Of a DNA stretch of 35,320 bases, positions 1-8,319 are shown piece after piece. The DNA lies in the IMG/VR virus record IMGVR_UViG_3300011115_000089, positions 1 to 35,320 of that record; one strand, 5' to 3'. Under the pieces are notes generated by a model, which saw nothing but the letters and a program-made list of their open reading frames with translations, did no database searches and was not told the DNA's origin. How positions within the stretch are numbered: the stretch's first letter is position 1; each line of letters begins with the position of its first letter. This DNA is from a virus. The position numbers and the translations under genes were made by a program.

Positions 1-1004
1 GCAGTTGTTGCGGTAGCCGCATTTCCTCCAATGGATAAACCGCTTGCAGTGCCCGTTAAACTTGTTCCAGGGCCGCTAAATTCAGTTGAGGCGGTGATAG
101 TGCTTCCACCGACTGTAGAGCCGCTAATCGGCGTTCCTGTGATCGTGCCGCCCGTGATTGCCACATTGTTGGCGTTTTGGGTGGACATTGTGCCCAGCCC
201 CGAAACTTGCGTGTTTGCAATGGCAATAGTTGTGTTTGTTGCGCTGGTGATCTGCCCTTGAGCGTTTACCGCCACAACAGGAACAATTGAAGCAGAACCG
301 TAGGTTGCCGCCGTAACTCCAGTATTGGTAATGGAAAACGTGTTTCCAGCAAGGGTTAACCCTGTGCCTGCGGTGTACGAACCAGCGGAATTAAATTGCG
401 TCCACGTTATTGCGGTAACGCCAATCGTGCCGGTCTTGCTTGAAGTGCAGACCCATCCGGTTGTGGCCTGGCTTCCGTAAAGAACAAGGGTATATGCGCC
501 TTGAACCTCTGACCATGTATCCATTTGCGGGGAACGTGTCCACGCTGTTGCCGATACAACATAAAGGCCATTTTCAGCGGCAGCACCTTGATTTTTTACT
601 AAAACCAAGTCTCCAGCAACAAGGGAAACGGTGTCAATTGTCTGAAGTCCTGACAACGTGATGTTTACGGTTGTTCCCGCTTGGCAGGCGTTTTTTGGAT
701 TTAACCCTTGGACAATCGCATCAGCGTATGCTTTATTGACAATATCGTTTGCGCTTGCTGGGGCGGTTGAAATCGTGCCCGTTGTGGTCGCAATATTGGT
801 AAACACGCCGGTTGAAGGCGTTGTCGCTCCAATTGTCGTGCTGTTAATCGTGCTGTTTGTGATGTTTAAGCCCGATTGATCTGGGCTAATTGTTGCGGAA
901 AATGGCTGACCCTGCCCAATAAACGTATTGAATGAATTATCCAAATTAAACAGAGCCTGCACGGGCAGGATGTTTTGGTCTACTGTTTTAGCAGGGTCAG
1001 ACAT
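1..1004 (-). CDS. Tail fibre protein, 5' part (runs off left edge)
   Basis: Translating leftward from the ATG at 1004 gives an unbroken frame to base 1, about 334 codons, beginning MSDPAKTVDQNILPVQALF. The middle section (IVNKAYADAIVQGLNPKNA and the following stretch with AGDLVLVKNQ and ENGLYVV) is a motif common in phage tail-fibre proteins. The rest is Thr/Ser/Gly-rich beta repeats ending GLSIGGNAATATT at the edge. The start lies one base after the stop (TAA-T-ATG) of the upstream gene. The gene is incomplete here; its continuation is probably the fragment at 34448-35320. Role by inference: trimeric adsorption fibre. The fibre class is clear, the receptor is unknown. Confidence 0.8.
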   Translation of the reverse strand, partial: MSDPAKTVDQNILPVQALFNLDNSFNTFIGQGQPFSATISPDQSGLNITNSTINSTTIGATTPSTGVFTNIATTTGTISTAPASANDIVNKAYADAIVQGLNPKNACQAGTTVNITLSGLQTIDTVSLVAGDLVLVKNQGAAAENGLYVVSATAWTRSPQMDTWSEVQGAYTLVLYGSQATTGWVCTSSKTGTIGVTAITWTQFNSAGSYTAGTGLTLAGNTFSITNTGVTAATYGSASIVPVVAVNAQGQITSATNTTIAIANTQVSGLGTMSTQNANNVAITGGTITGTPISGSTVGGSTITASTEFSGPGTSLTGTASGLSIGGNAATATT

Positions 1005-1005
1005 A

Positions 1006-1350
1006 TTAACTTTGATTCCCGACAGGTGTTACATACACAAGTGAAGGGCCAGCACCAGCGCCAATCATGCGAACATAAAAGGGTATGGTAGGGCAAGCCA
1101 ATACAACAGGGGTTGTCATCAACGGAGGAAGCAAAAAGTCGCCAGGTGTACCAGACACCGGCAACACAGCAGCGCCCACATTGGCATCACCTAATTTAAC
1201 CGCAACGGCGACTGCGCCGGTGTTTAGAAACGATGCAAAATTAACTTGATCGTTTACTTGGTCATTAATGATGGTTGCCGATGTTGACGATGCTGTCACA
1301 GATACAGCGGTTGTTTGACCAACCACTCGCAGGACAGTCGTATTAGACAT
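1006..1350 (-). CDS. Small virion-associated protein, unknown
   Basis: 114 residues, starting MSNTTVLRVVGQTTAVSV. It is rich in Ala, Val, Thr and Ser with no charged core, as expected for a beta-structured phage particle protein, and has no catalytic motif. It sits between two other small virion-type genes and the tail fibre; its ATG follows the upstream TAA after one base and its own stop is one base from the fibre start, so translation is probably coupled. The position between coat and fibre suggests a head decoration or fibre-attachment role, but that is inference from location only. Confidence 0.7.
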   Translation of the reverse strand: MSNTTVLRVVGQTTAVSVTASSTSATIINDQVNDQVNFASFLNTGAVAVAVKLGDANVGAAVLPVSGTPGDFLLPPLMTTPVVLACPTIPFYVRMIGAGAGPSLVYVTPVGNQS

Positions 1351-1351
1351 A

Positions 1352-1678
1352 TTAGACCGCCGTTACAGGCAATGGGCCTTCCGCACGAACGATTTGGATT
1401 ACATACGTTCCTGCGACTGGTGTTGCGCTTGCAGCGGTAGCATTCAAAAACTGCAAAGACAAAACGTTTGCGGTGTAGCAATCTGCTTCACCAGGCGTTA
1501 TTCCTGCGGTTTGGGCAGAAGTTGCACCAATTACCAAAACAATGTCTGTAGTTTGCAGGCCAGGCACCGTAAACGTCTGAACGGCGCTGGTATAAGAAGC
1601 AACCGCAGCAGGGGTAAGGGAAGGGCCAATGTAAAAGGTTTCGTGGGAATTGCCACGGGTGACTGTCGTAGAGGACAT
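1352..1678 (-). CDS. Small virion-associated protein, unknown
   Basis: 108 residues starting MSSTTVTRGNSHETFYIGPS. I chose the ATG at 1678 rather than the upstream in-frame one at 1726 because AAGGAAA stands 7-8 bases before it and because the upstream start would lie inside the terminator hairpin at 1721-1744. The protein is a Thr/Ala/Val-rich beta-type sequence with a central run of hydrophobic strands, similar in style to the next gene (1006-1350). It is the first gene downstream of the terminator, so it may need readthrough or a separate promoter. Probably a minor capsid or decoration protein; function not recognised. Confidence 0.7.
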   Translation of the reverse strand: MSSTTVTRGNSHETFYIGPSLTPAAVASYTSAVQTFTVPGLQTTDIVLVIGATSAQTAGITPGEADCYTANVLSLQFLNATAASATPVAGTYVIQIVRAEGPLPVTAV

Positions 1679-1714
1679 TTTGATTTCCTTTGTAAAGGTG
1701 TTTAAATTGTAACG

Positions 1715-1744
1715 AAAAAAGGCCACCCCCTCTCAGAGATGGCC
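1715..1744 (-). terminator. Rho-independent terminator after coat-operon gene
   Basis: On the minus strand a GGCCA...TGGCC stem (1721-1744) with an inner CTCT/AGAG pairing is followed directly by six T residues (1720-1715). It lies in the gap after the 147-residue gene that follows the coat gene. The plus strand also has a T-rich tail after the stem (1745-1755), so it could act in both directions, but leftward is the stronger reading. Confidence 0.75.
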
Positions 1745-1763
1745 CCTTTTCTTTTACATCAGT

Positions 1764-2207
1764 TTAGAACGGTACGCTGAAGTCGTAGCCGTAAACGTAT
1801 ACGTCAAACGTAGCGCCAGCGACTGCGGTAGTCAGTCCAGCGGTTACGTTCAAGTACAGGTTTTGAACGGTTGTAGCGGTGGTCGATGCCGTAGGAGCAA
1901 CCAAAGAAGCGCCTTGAGGAGTGCTCAAGTTTGCCGCAGTAATTGCACCGTACAGGCTAGAACCACCGGAAGTCGTAGCGACACCCATAGCCAAACCAGT
2001 AGGCGTTACAGAAGCGCCTGCGTTGTTCAGATTGGTGACAATCAGACTTTGGGGGAGAAACACGCTTGAGTTAGCCACTTGCATAGCGTAATTGCCAGTT
2101 CCATTGGCGGTTACGTTTTTGATAGTAGCAATAAGACGCAATGCTTGCGTGGTCAATACATTTTGTGGATGAATTGTGGTTGTTGATGCTGGGCCTGGAT
2201 TTGCCAT
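1764..2207 (-). CDS. Putative capsid decoration or minor virion protein
   Basis: 147 residues, starting MANPGPASTTTIHPQNVLTT. It is Ala/Thr/Ser-rich with alternating hydrophobic residues (NSSVFLPQSLIVTNLN; LYLNVTAG) and ends in an aromatic segment, YVYGYDFSVPF. It follows the coat gene directly, with AAGGAAAC before its ATG, and precedes a strong terminator, so coat and this protein are likely the most abundant products of this block. That position and composition fit a capsid-binding protein; I recognise no domain. Confidence 0.75.
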   Translation of the reverse strand: MANPGPASTTTIHPQNVLTTQALRLIATIKNVTANGTGNYAMQVANSSVFLPQSLIVTNLNNAGASVTPTGLAMGVATTSGGSSLYGAITAANLSTPQGASLVAPTASTTATTVQNLYLNVTAGLTTAVAGATFDVYVYGYDFSVPF

Positions 2208-2264
2208 GATAAGTTTCCTTTAATAAAGTTAATGAACGGGGAGGATTTCTCCCCCCCTGTCCAA

Positions 2265-3497
2265 TTAGGAGGCGATACGGCAGGCCAACTCGGGATAGAG
2301 TGGAGCCCAGCCATAAAGAACGTCAAGACGGGTAGGAATCGAGTCGTTGTTGATGGTGTACTGACGCACAACACGCATAGACAGACCGATTTCCTTATCG
2401 CTTGCACGACCAGCAAAGTGAACGCCATCAGGCAGTTCCAAGTCAGCGACTGCAAGAGTAAACGCATTGCGGTGCATCATCATATTTTGCGGGGAAGCCA
2501 CGCCGGTGTTGTTAAACGCCGTAATGTTTTGCGAACCGCTAGAAGTGATGCTGACGTTTTGGAATTGACCAGCGGTAATGATAGCGGGGCTAACTTGTAC
2601 CGATGTTGCGCCAGTTCCGACAGAAGTCGTAGCCATCACAACAAAGTTACGCAGTTTGCCGTAAGACTGACGATTCTGTGGGTTGACTGCGAACACGCCA
2701 GGGATGGTGAACACGTCACCAGCATTGAGCGTAGAGGCAGACGATGCAGCCAAAGAAATTGTCGAGAATTGCGACCAACCAGAAGTCAGGAAGCCGGTGC
2801 CGGTGGTTACGTTGATTGCAATAGTGTTTGCGCTCCACGAACCAAAGGTTTGGCTAACAACGTTCTGATCCAGTTTCCAGTTGCATCCAGCCGAATCACG
2901 ACCCATCAAACCCTTGCGATACTGTTCGCCGATGGCTTCTTGGGGCACAAATAGACCCTTGAGGCTGTCAACGATAGTTGCAGAGGTAAACGGCTCAATG
3001 ATGACCGAACGGCGACCGTCACGGGGAGCGCCTTCGCTGTCCAAGTATGCGCCAGCGGTCAGATAAGTAATCAGACCAGTGGGAGGCGTACCGGCAGTTC
3101 CAACGATGTTCGCGGTGTTCAGATTAGCCATAACCATACCATCGCGGTCAATCTTATTGGCGATTGCAGCAACAGCGGGTTTCAGCACACGATCCGAGAA
3201 CATATCCAGCGACAGAGCCAAGTCCTGAGTAGTGAACTGGGTATCAACGTGGAACTGAGTGGACAAGGTAACAGGCACCGATGTTTCGTTGAAATCTTCA
3301 ACGTTCAAGGCGGGGCCAGTTGTACCGATGAAACGACCAGGTTTACGGACGTTCACGGTGTTACCGATTTTCGCACCAACAACGGCAAATTGGTCGTCAT
3401 AGTTGCGATCTACTTCAGAAGTGAAGGTAAGTTCGTTCTCCAAGACCATCAGCGCTTCGTTGGTGATCTTGGAAATAGTTAGCAAATTGTTTGCCAT
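2265..3497 (-). CDS. Major capsid protein, P22 coat family
   Basis: 410 residues, close to the P22 gp5 length (430). The N-terminal section (NLLTISKITNEALMVLENEL, then NYDDQFAVVGAKIGNTVNVR) and the following TQFHVDTQFTTQDLALSLD stretch are typical of the P22 coat family (HK97-fold shell subunit). A Gly/Thr/Ser-rich middle region (about residues 220-330) corresponds to the place where P22 coat carries its inserted domain. The C-terminus has RLDVLYGWAPLYPELACRI. It assembles the icosahedral head around the scaffold encoded immediately upstream. TTAAGGAAAAATC precedes the ATG. Family assignment is from sequence memory; confident. Confidence 0.93.
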   Translation of the reverse strand: MANNLLTISKITNEALMVLENELTFTSEVDRNYDDQFAVVGAKIGNTVNVRKPGRFIGTTGPALNVEDFNETSVPVTLSTQFHVDTQFTTQDLALSLDMFSDRVLKPAVAAIANKIDRDGMVMANLNTANIVGTAGTPPTGLITYLTAGAYLDSEGAPRDGRRSVIIEPFTSATIVDSLKGLFVPQEAIGEQYRKGLMGRDSAGCNWKLDQNVVSQTFGSWSANTIAINVTTGTGFLTSGWSQFSTISLAASSASTLNAGDVFTIPGVFAVNPQNRQSYGKLRNFVVMATTSVGTGATSVQVSPAIITAGQFQNVSITSSGSQNITAFNNTGVASPQNMMMHRNAFTLAVADLELPDGVHFAGRASDKEIGLSMRVVRQYTINNDSIPTRLDVLYGWAPLYPELACRIAS

Positions 3498-3519
3498 GAT
3501 TTTTCCTTAAAAATAAAAA

Positions 3520-4425
3520 CTATCGAATTCGACCAGCCTTACGAGCCGCTTTCCACGCTTGGTAACTTCCGTGAAACTGACCGTCTGAGCCAATTTCTAC
3601 TTGGTTAGCGTTTCCAGCATTCCGAATCGGGCTGATCGGTGGTGGTGCTTTACTCTTACCGACAGGATTACTCTGCTTAGTCTCAGGTTGCTTCTCAAAC
3701 TTCGCTTCCAACTTTCCAATCTCGCGTAGCGCAGCAAATGGCGACATTGAGGCTATCTTCTTTGCAAGATCGTCCTCTTTGGCTAAGTGGTATAGGATTT
3801 GTGGGCCTACGTCACTTTCCAAAATGGCATCACGAATGGGGTCGCTTACCGCAACACCACTTGAGGCCACCATGTCATCAAAATCGGGAATATCGGCCTT
3901 CGCTGTTGCAACTTTCTGCGCCCAGGTAGAAATTACTTTCTGCCGCGCTTCGTCTGCCCTGCGCTCCACATCTTCACGATCTCGCCTAACCAATGCCTGC
4001 TCAGCCGACCAGTCCGCTAATGCCTCTGCATATTCAAAGGCGTCAGTAAACTGACTTGGCTGAGGCTTTTCGTCAACCGCTTTAGCCTGTTGGGGCTGTT
4101 GCTGCTGCTTAAAAGCCGCTAACTCAGCTTCCAGCTTTTGCCTTGCTTCACGTTCCTGCGCCGCTTCTTGGCGGGCCTGTTCGCGCTGCTTGGTTATCTC
4201 TGAAAACCGCTTTTCGAGTTTCGGATTTTGTTTCCGTTCCTCTGTCGGTTTCGCTTCCTTTTCTGCTCCTGATTCACTCCCATCATCGCTTTCTGTCGGC
4301 TCTGAAGGAGAATCCTCAACTTCAGCCTCGGCAGGCGCTTGATCGGCTAAACCCATTCGGTTTGCATAAAATTCCGCTGCATTCTCGCTGGTCAAAACTT
4401 GACCGGCTTCTTTTTCACTTGACAT
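3520..4425 (-). CDS. Scaffold protein, P22 gp8-like
   Basis: 301 residues, matching P22 scaffold (303). It is highly charged: an acidic region (residues about 30-65), a long Glu/Arg/Gln coiled-coil region (about 65-115, including KQQQQPQQ), an alpha-helical middle, and a basic C-terminal end GSYQAWKAARKAGRIR that fits the helical coat-binding tail of P22-like scaffolds. It lies directly upstream of coat. Its first residues, QVLTSENAAEFYANRMGL, resemble the N-terminus of the ADP-ribosyltransferase-like protein encoded next to it (positions 4493-4954), so this segment may bind a shared partner such as the portal or other scaffold molecules. Confidence 0.9.
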   Translation of the reverse strand: MSSEKEAGQVLTSENAAEFYANRMGLADQAPAEAEVEDSPSEPTESDDGSESGAEKEAKPTEERKQNPKLEKRFSEITKQREQARQEAAQEREARQKLEAELAAFKQQQQPQQAKAVDEKPQPSQFTDAFEYAEALADWSAEQALVRRDREDVERRADEARQKVISTWAQKVATAKADIPDFDDMVASSGVAVSDPIRDAILESDVGPQILYHLAKEDDLAKKIASMSPFAALREIGKLEAKFEKQPETKQSNPVGKSKAPPPISPIRNAGNANQVEIGSDGQFHGSYQAWKAARKAGRIR

Positions 4426-4437
4426 AGGTTTCCCTAA

Positions 4438-4490
4438 GATTTTTACCCAATTAAAACCTAATTGGTAAGGTTGTGTGGTTTATACCACAA
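4438..4490 (-). other. Two tandem hairpins between ART-like and scaffold genes
   Basis: On the minus strand the intergenic RNA would contain TGTGGT-ATAA-ACCACA (about 4474-4489) followed by TTACCAATT...AATTGGGTAA (about 4446-4471). No T-run follows the second stem on the minus strand, so these look more like mRNA-processing or stability elements, or weak attenuators, than a strong terminator. They separate the AT-rich accessory gene from the scaffold gene. Confidence 0.5.
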
Positions 4491-4492
4491 AT

Positions 4493-4954
4493 TTAAGATT
4501 TTGGATCATAATTTCTAACAACTTGATCGTGATTAAAAATTGCTGTTCCAAGGTCTTTAAAAGAATTAAATTCTATTCCGTGATAACCAGCTTTTTTTGC
4601 TTTTTCTAAAGCATCTTGAGATGCAGTTTTAAGATTTTCACCTGACTTCATTGTGTTAATTAATTTTCCTGTGCGTCTTTGCGTTAATTTTGCAAACTCT
4701 CTTGTTCCTTCTTTAAGAATTTTTGCATTAGGATGTAATCCTATTGTTTCAATTTTTCCATCAGAACCAGCATAAGATTTAGCAACTTCATGGTGGGGAG
4801 TAATCCATAATTCGCCCTCTCCGATGCCACCTTTCATTTTTTCAGTTGAGCCAGTTGTTCCCCTGTAATAAATTTTATGTTTTTCAGGTTTAAGGCCCAT
4901 TTTTTTAGCATCATACTCAGACTTGTTTTCTGATGTAACTATTTCGCGGGCCAT
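4493..4954 (-). CDS. ADP-ribosyltransferase-like protein with scaffold-like N-terminus
   Basis: 153 residues. Residues 28-32 (IYYRG) place the Arg expected at the start of an ART fold; residues 50-63 (WITPHHEVAKSYAG) match the second conserved strand and helix; GYHGIEF (123-129) and AIFNHDQVV (138-146) match the C-terminal end typical of ART domains in phage polyvalent and MuF-type proteins. Residues 5-21 (IVTSENKSEYDAKKMGL) resemble the scaffold N-terminus. Its ATG overlaps the portal stop (TAATG), giving coupled expression during head assembly. The gene is far more AT-rich than its neighbours: about 30% GC in bases 4501-4560, against about 58% in 5341-5400 of portal. It may modify a host protein after injection, or a virion component. 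A final catalytic Glu is not certain. Fold assignment moderate; substrate unknown. Confidence 0.65.
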   Translation of the reverse strand: MAREIVTSENKSEYDAKKMGLKPEKHKIYYRGTTGSTEKMKGGIGEGELWITPHHEVAKSYAGSDGKIETIGLHPNAKILKEGTREFAKLTQRRTGKLINTMKSGENLKTASQDALEKAKKAGYHGIEFNSFKDLGTAIFNHDQVVRNYDPKS

Positions 4955-7038
4955 TAGATTGCCCTTTCTGTAGTTTCGGAAGATGCTTCACGCAAAGCAC
5001 GGCGGTCAAGTTCAGCAAGCATTAGGGCCACTTCGGCCTTCATGCGCTCAATTTCCTTTTGGGTTTCGGTTTTAATCACAGTTTCATGGGCAGATGCTTC
5101 CATTTTCATTTCCATTTCCTTGTGACGTTCGGCGTTTGTCAATTCAAGTTCGTGGGCGCGGTTTGTCTCTTTAATCAAAACGCGTTTGGTTTCGGCATCC
5201 TGCTTGACCTGCTCAATGTCTTGGCGCTGCTTGATGACCATTTGCAATTGTTGTAATTGCTGCTGCATCTGCTGCATTTGGGCCTCATTTGCCTTGAGTT
5301 GCATCTGAACTTGGGGCGGTACGGGCGATTTATCGTCAATCTGCGACATGGGATTAGACGCTGCAAGCCGGTCGGCAATAACGTCTGCGCCAGGGAAATC
5401 CATGTTTCGGAACACCAAATCGCCTGCAACTTTAAACAATTCGGGGTTGCCGTTTACCAATGGCATCATGGCATCTACTGCCGCTTGGCGCTTGGAATTA
5501 AAGCCTGGGCCGGTGTCCATAACCACATCGTATTGGCCCACAGTCATGTCGTGCATGACCTTAAACACGCCTTCTGCGTCTTGACTGGCCTTATTGATTT
5601 CCACCAAATCAGGCTTCCCATCGTCACCAATGATTCGCATAACCCGCTGAGAATCGTAAATGTGCGGAATCAAATCAAGGATGATTTTGCCGGTTTGGGC
5701 AATTGACTTTGTAAGGTTGTCGTAAAAGTCAAAGTTGGTAAGGTCAACTTGTTGTTGCTGACCGTTCAGCGCCTTGCCTGAAATATTGCCTGGAAGTTGC
5801 TGAGATGGGTCGTAAATGCCCATCAGGGTAGCAATGTCGGTGTTTATCCCTGCCGCTGCTGCCATGACACCGGCAGGCGGTGGCTCGGGCTGGAGGCGTT
5901 GCGGAGGCGGCGCGGTATTTCCATCAATGTCGGTTTGCTTGTAGCGCAGCAAGGGGAATGACTTAACGTTAGCCGCTGCCCATTCGCTTTCATGGCCTTC
6001 GTCTTGACCTTCTGCCATGATCCACTTGGCCTTGGGAGCCAGCGCGACAGATTCCGTGATGGTTGTCTGCCAGAAGTTGTACATCCGCTGGGCATCCTTG
6101 GCGTGACGCACCATGCCAAACTTGTGGCGCTTGTCTCCAATGACAACGTGCCGCCCGTAAACAGGAACCACGGGGATATAAGTGCCAGGCCAATCGCGTT
6201 CCTCAATGACTTCGACTGCGGTAAGTTTCTTCCACTTGATTGTTCGCTTGAAGGATGCACGTTCACCAATGATTTGAATGCCTGCCGCCTCAAGACGGGC
6301 GCGGAAATCCTTACCTTCAGCAAATTTGGACGTTCCATCGCTTAGTTGGTACAGGGTTGCCGATTCCCGTTTAACGTAGAAATACTCGGCAATGCGTATA
6401 TCTTCCTTGGTAATCCATTCGGATTGACTGTCACCCGTGCCCCGTTGGGTAAAAGACGTTCCATCGTCATTGTTGGGGTAAAGTTTGCGGAACTTGGCCT
6501 TGCTCATCATGGTGGTGATAAGGCAGCGCTCTGCGTCCGAACCATCTACACGCTCGGAATTGGGGTCAAAGTAGACGGTAAAAGGATTAGGGATCGCGTC
6601 AATGTAGATTTCTTGATCGAAAGAATCTTCTTTGACGTAATCGGTTGTTACCCGCCAAAAGCCCCAACCCATCCGCACGGCATGGTCAAAACCTGTATCG
6701 TAGGCGTTGTCAGCGTTGGAATTGACCTCGATGTGGCGGCACATTCCTTCAATTACGTCTGCGGTTTTAACGTCCGCTTCGTTGTTTGTGGCGTGAACCT
6801 TGATGCGGGGGCGTTGCTGGCGCTGCTGATTGGTGACTTGGCGGCAGTATCCGTCCAATTTGTTAATCGTCAGGACAGGGCGCGATTCAAGGTTGCGGGA
6901 GTTTTGCAGTTCAACGGGCCATTGGTCACCATTGACAAACTTTAAATCCTCCAAACCTTCTTGGCGATTCATCGTGTCTGCATCGTTGCAGAGTTTGAGG
7001 AAGTCAATCGCTTCGTCAATAATTGGGTCAATATCCAT
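4954..7038 (-). CDS. Portal protein, P22 gp1-like
   Basis: 694 residues (P22 gp1 is 725). The N-terminus has FLKLCNDADTMNRQEGLEDL, then DGYCRQVTNQQRQQRPRIKV, both typical of the P22-type portal family. NPFTVYFDPNS and EDIRIAEYFYVKRE fall in the wing and clip regions. The C-terminal 130 residues form a Gln- and Glu-rich coiled coil (QMQQMQQQLQQLQ onward), corresponding to the P22 barrel. It forms the dodecameric vertex through which DNA enters and leaves, and binds terminase, scaffold and the gp4-like neck protein. Its start is directly downstream of the large terminase gene, one base overlapped with that gene's end. Confidence 0.93.
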   Translation of the reverse strand: MDIDPIIDEAIDFLKLCNDADTMNRQEGLEDLKFVNGDQWPVELQNSRNLESRPVLTINKLDGYCRQVTNQQRQQRPRIKVHATNNEADVKTADVIEGMCRHIEVNSNADNAYDTGFDHAVRMGWGFWRVTTDYVKEDSFDQEIYIDAIPNPFTVYFDPNSERVDGSDAERCLITTMMSKAKFRKLYPNNDDGTSFTQRGTGDSQSEWITKEDIRIAEYFYVKRESATLYQLSDGTSKFAEGKDFRARLEAAGIQIIGERASFKRTIKWKKLTAVEVIEERDWPGTYIPVVPVYGRHVVIGDKRHKFGMVRHAKDAQRMYNFWQTTITESVALAPKAKWIMAEGQDEGHESEWAAANVKSFPLLRYKQTDIDGNTAPPPQRLQPEPPPAGVMAAAAGINTDIATLMGIYDPSQQLPGNISGKALNGQQQQVDLTNFDFYDNLTKSIAQTGKIILDLIPHIYDSQRVMRIIGDDGKPDLVEINKASQDAEGVFKVMHDMTVGQYDVVMDTGPGFNSKRQAAVDAMMPLVNGNPELFKVAGDLVFRNMDFPGADVIADRLAASNPMSQIDDKSPVPPQVQMQLKANEAQMQQMQQQLQQLQMVIKQRQDIEQVKQDAETKRVLIKETNRAHELELTNAERHKEMEMKMEASAHETVIKTETQKEIERMKAEVALMLAELDRRALREASSETTERAI

Positions 7039-8319
7039 TTAGGCCATCCATGACTGTGGTGCGTTGTAGGTCGGTTTCGCTACCCGTTTTTTCGGCTCAT
7101 TGACAACTAGCCCTAACATTCTGAACGCATCAGCCCCGTGCGAATATTCATTGTGCATGGGGTTTTTGCTGAACATCTTTGTTTCAGGGTCAACGTCAAA
7201 CCGATAATGTCGCAAACATTGTAGCCCATCCGCGCAATTTTCCCTATCAAACCAGCAATTTCTGAAAAGCGTCCTTGCAGCGTTAATGCTATCAGGAATC
7301 GGCGTTCTTGGGATAATTTTGGTTTTGTAGCCTGCTGCCCGCACAATTTGGTCAATAGAACGCCCTGCCGCTGCGAGGGTTTTGTTCTCTGCATCGTGTG
7401 GCAGCCATAGTGTATCGTAGACGTAGCCGTAGGTTTGCATCTTGGCTAAGTAATCGGAAATCGTCCTTTGGCTGTCCTCATGGTAGCGAATCAGGCGGGT
7501 TTCCATGCCGATGAACTGCACAAACCATATTGCCGTGGCATCCGACCAGCCCAAGTCAAACACCGCATGGACAGGCTTGGTGGCATCATAGGCGACTTTG
7601 GTGATCCGCTCCTCAAGGTCTGCCATCTGCATTTCGCGGGCAAATACGGCCCCATCCACGGTTTGGCGGCAGATTCCTTCCCAGACGGTGTTATATGCCT
7701 CCATGTCCCTGTCGCGCAGGGAATTTTTCTCAATTTCCAGCGTCTCGGGGAACCAGGGGTTGTCCGACCAGTTGATTTTCTGCACCACAGCATTGGCAGG
7801 CGGGTGCAACACAAAGCGCTGATATGTCTCATCGGTCTCCAACTCAGGGTTGAAAGTAATCCATATCTCGGAATCCTGCTTACGAATGGTAGGAATCAAG
7901 ACGTTCCACGACAACCGGCTGGTCGTTTGGGCTTCTTCCACCCAGCAAATGTCTACGCCTTCGTAGGATTTGACGTTTGCCACATTGTTTTTGAGACCAA
8001 CAAAAGAGAATTCCGTCCCATTTTTGCCCCGCAAACTGCTTTGGGTGATCTCATAAAACCCGTCTAGCCGTAAATCAATGATCTGGTCGCACAGCAGTTT
8101 GTGGACAGAATCCCGTATAGAAGTCTGAAATTCACGGGCGCAAAGGATGCGTAATGGCCTTTGAGCGCCTTTAATCAGCAGCGCCCTTGCTACCCCCCAA
8201 GACTTAGCGCCGCCCCGTCCACCGTACAGGATTCGATATCTTTGCTTCTCAGGCTGGAACAAGCATTGCAGTTTCTGCGGGAACTGCGCGTTGGCGATTT
8301 GGCCTTGAACTTCACTCAT
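7039..8319 (-). CDS. terL: Terminase large subunit
   Basis: 426 residues, the size of the PBSX/Terminase_3 type. Walker A is GGRGGAKS (residues 33-40), Walker B with catalytic acid is VDICWVEEA (122-130), and the coupling motif IWITFNPE follows at 152-159. The C-terminal nuclease domain begins with HAVFDLGWSD (Asp255) and continues with LPHDAENKTL (Asp309). It powers DNA packaging and cuts the concatemer. The gene overlaps the small terminase end by 8 bases and abuts the portal gene. Both active sites look intact. Confidence 0.95.
   Translation of the reverse strand: MSEVQGQIANAQFPQKLQCLFQPEKQRYRILYGGRGGAKSWGVARALLIKGAQRPLRILCAREFQTSIRDSVHKLLCDQIIDLRLDGFYEITQSSLRGKNGTEFSFVGLKNNVANVKSYEGVDICWVEEAQTTSRLSWNVLIPTIRKQDSEIWITFNPELETDETYQRFVLHPPANAVVQKINWSDNPWFPETLEIEKNSLRDRDMEAYNTVWEGICRQTVDGAVFAREMQMADLEERITKVAYDATKPVHAVFDLGWSDATAIWFVQFIGMETRLIRYHEDSQRTISDYLAKMQTYGYVYDTLWLPHDAENKTLAAAGRSIDQIVRAAGYKTKIIPRTPIPDSINAARTLFRNCWFDRENCADGLQCLRHYRFDVDPETKMFSKNPMHNEYSHGADAFRMLGLVVNEPKKRVAKPTYNAPQSWMA

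Noticed and set aside
2232-2954. A 240-codon plus-strand frame antisense to the coat gene
   Set aside because: It mirrors the coat frame, has no recognisable protein pattern, and the minus-strand coat gene is certain.
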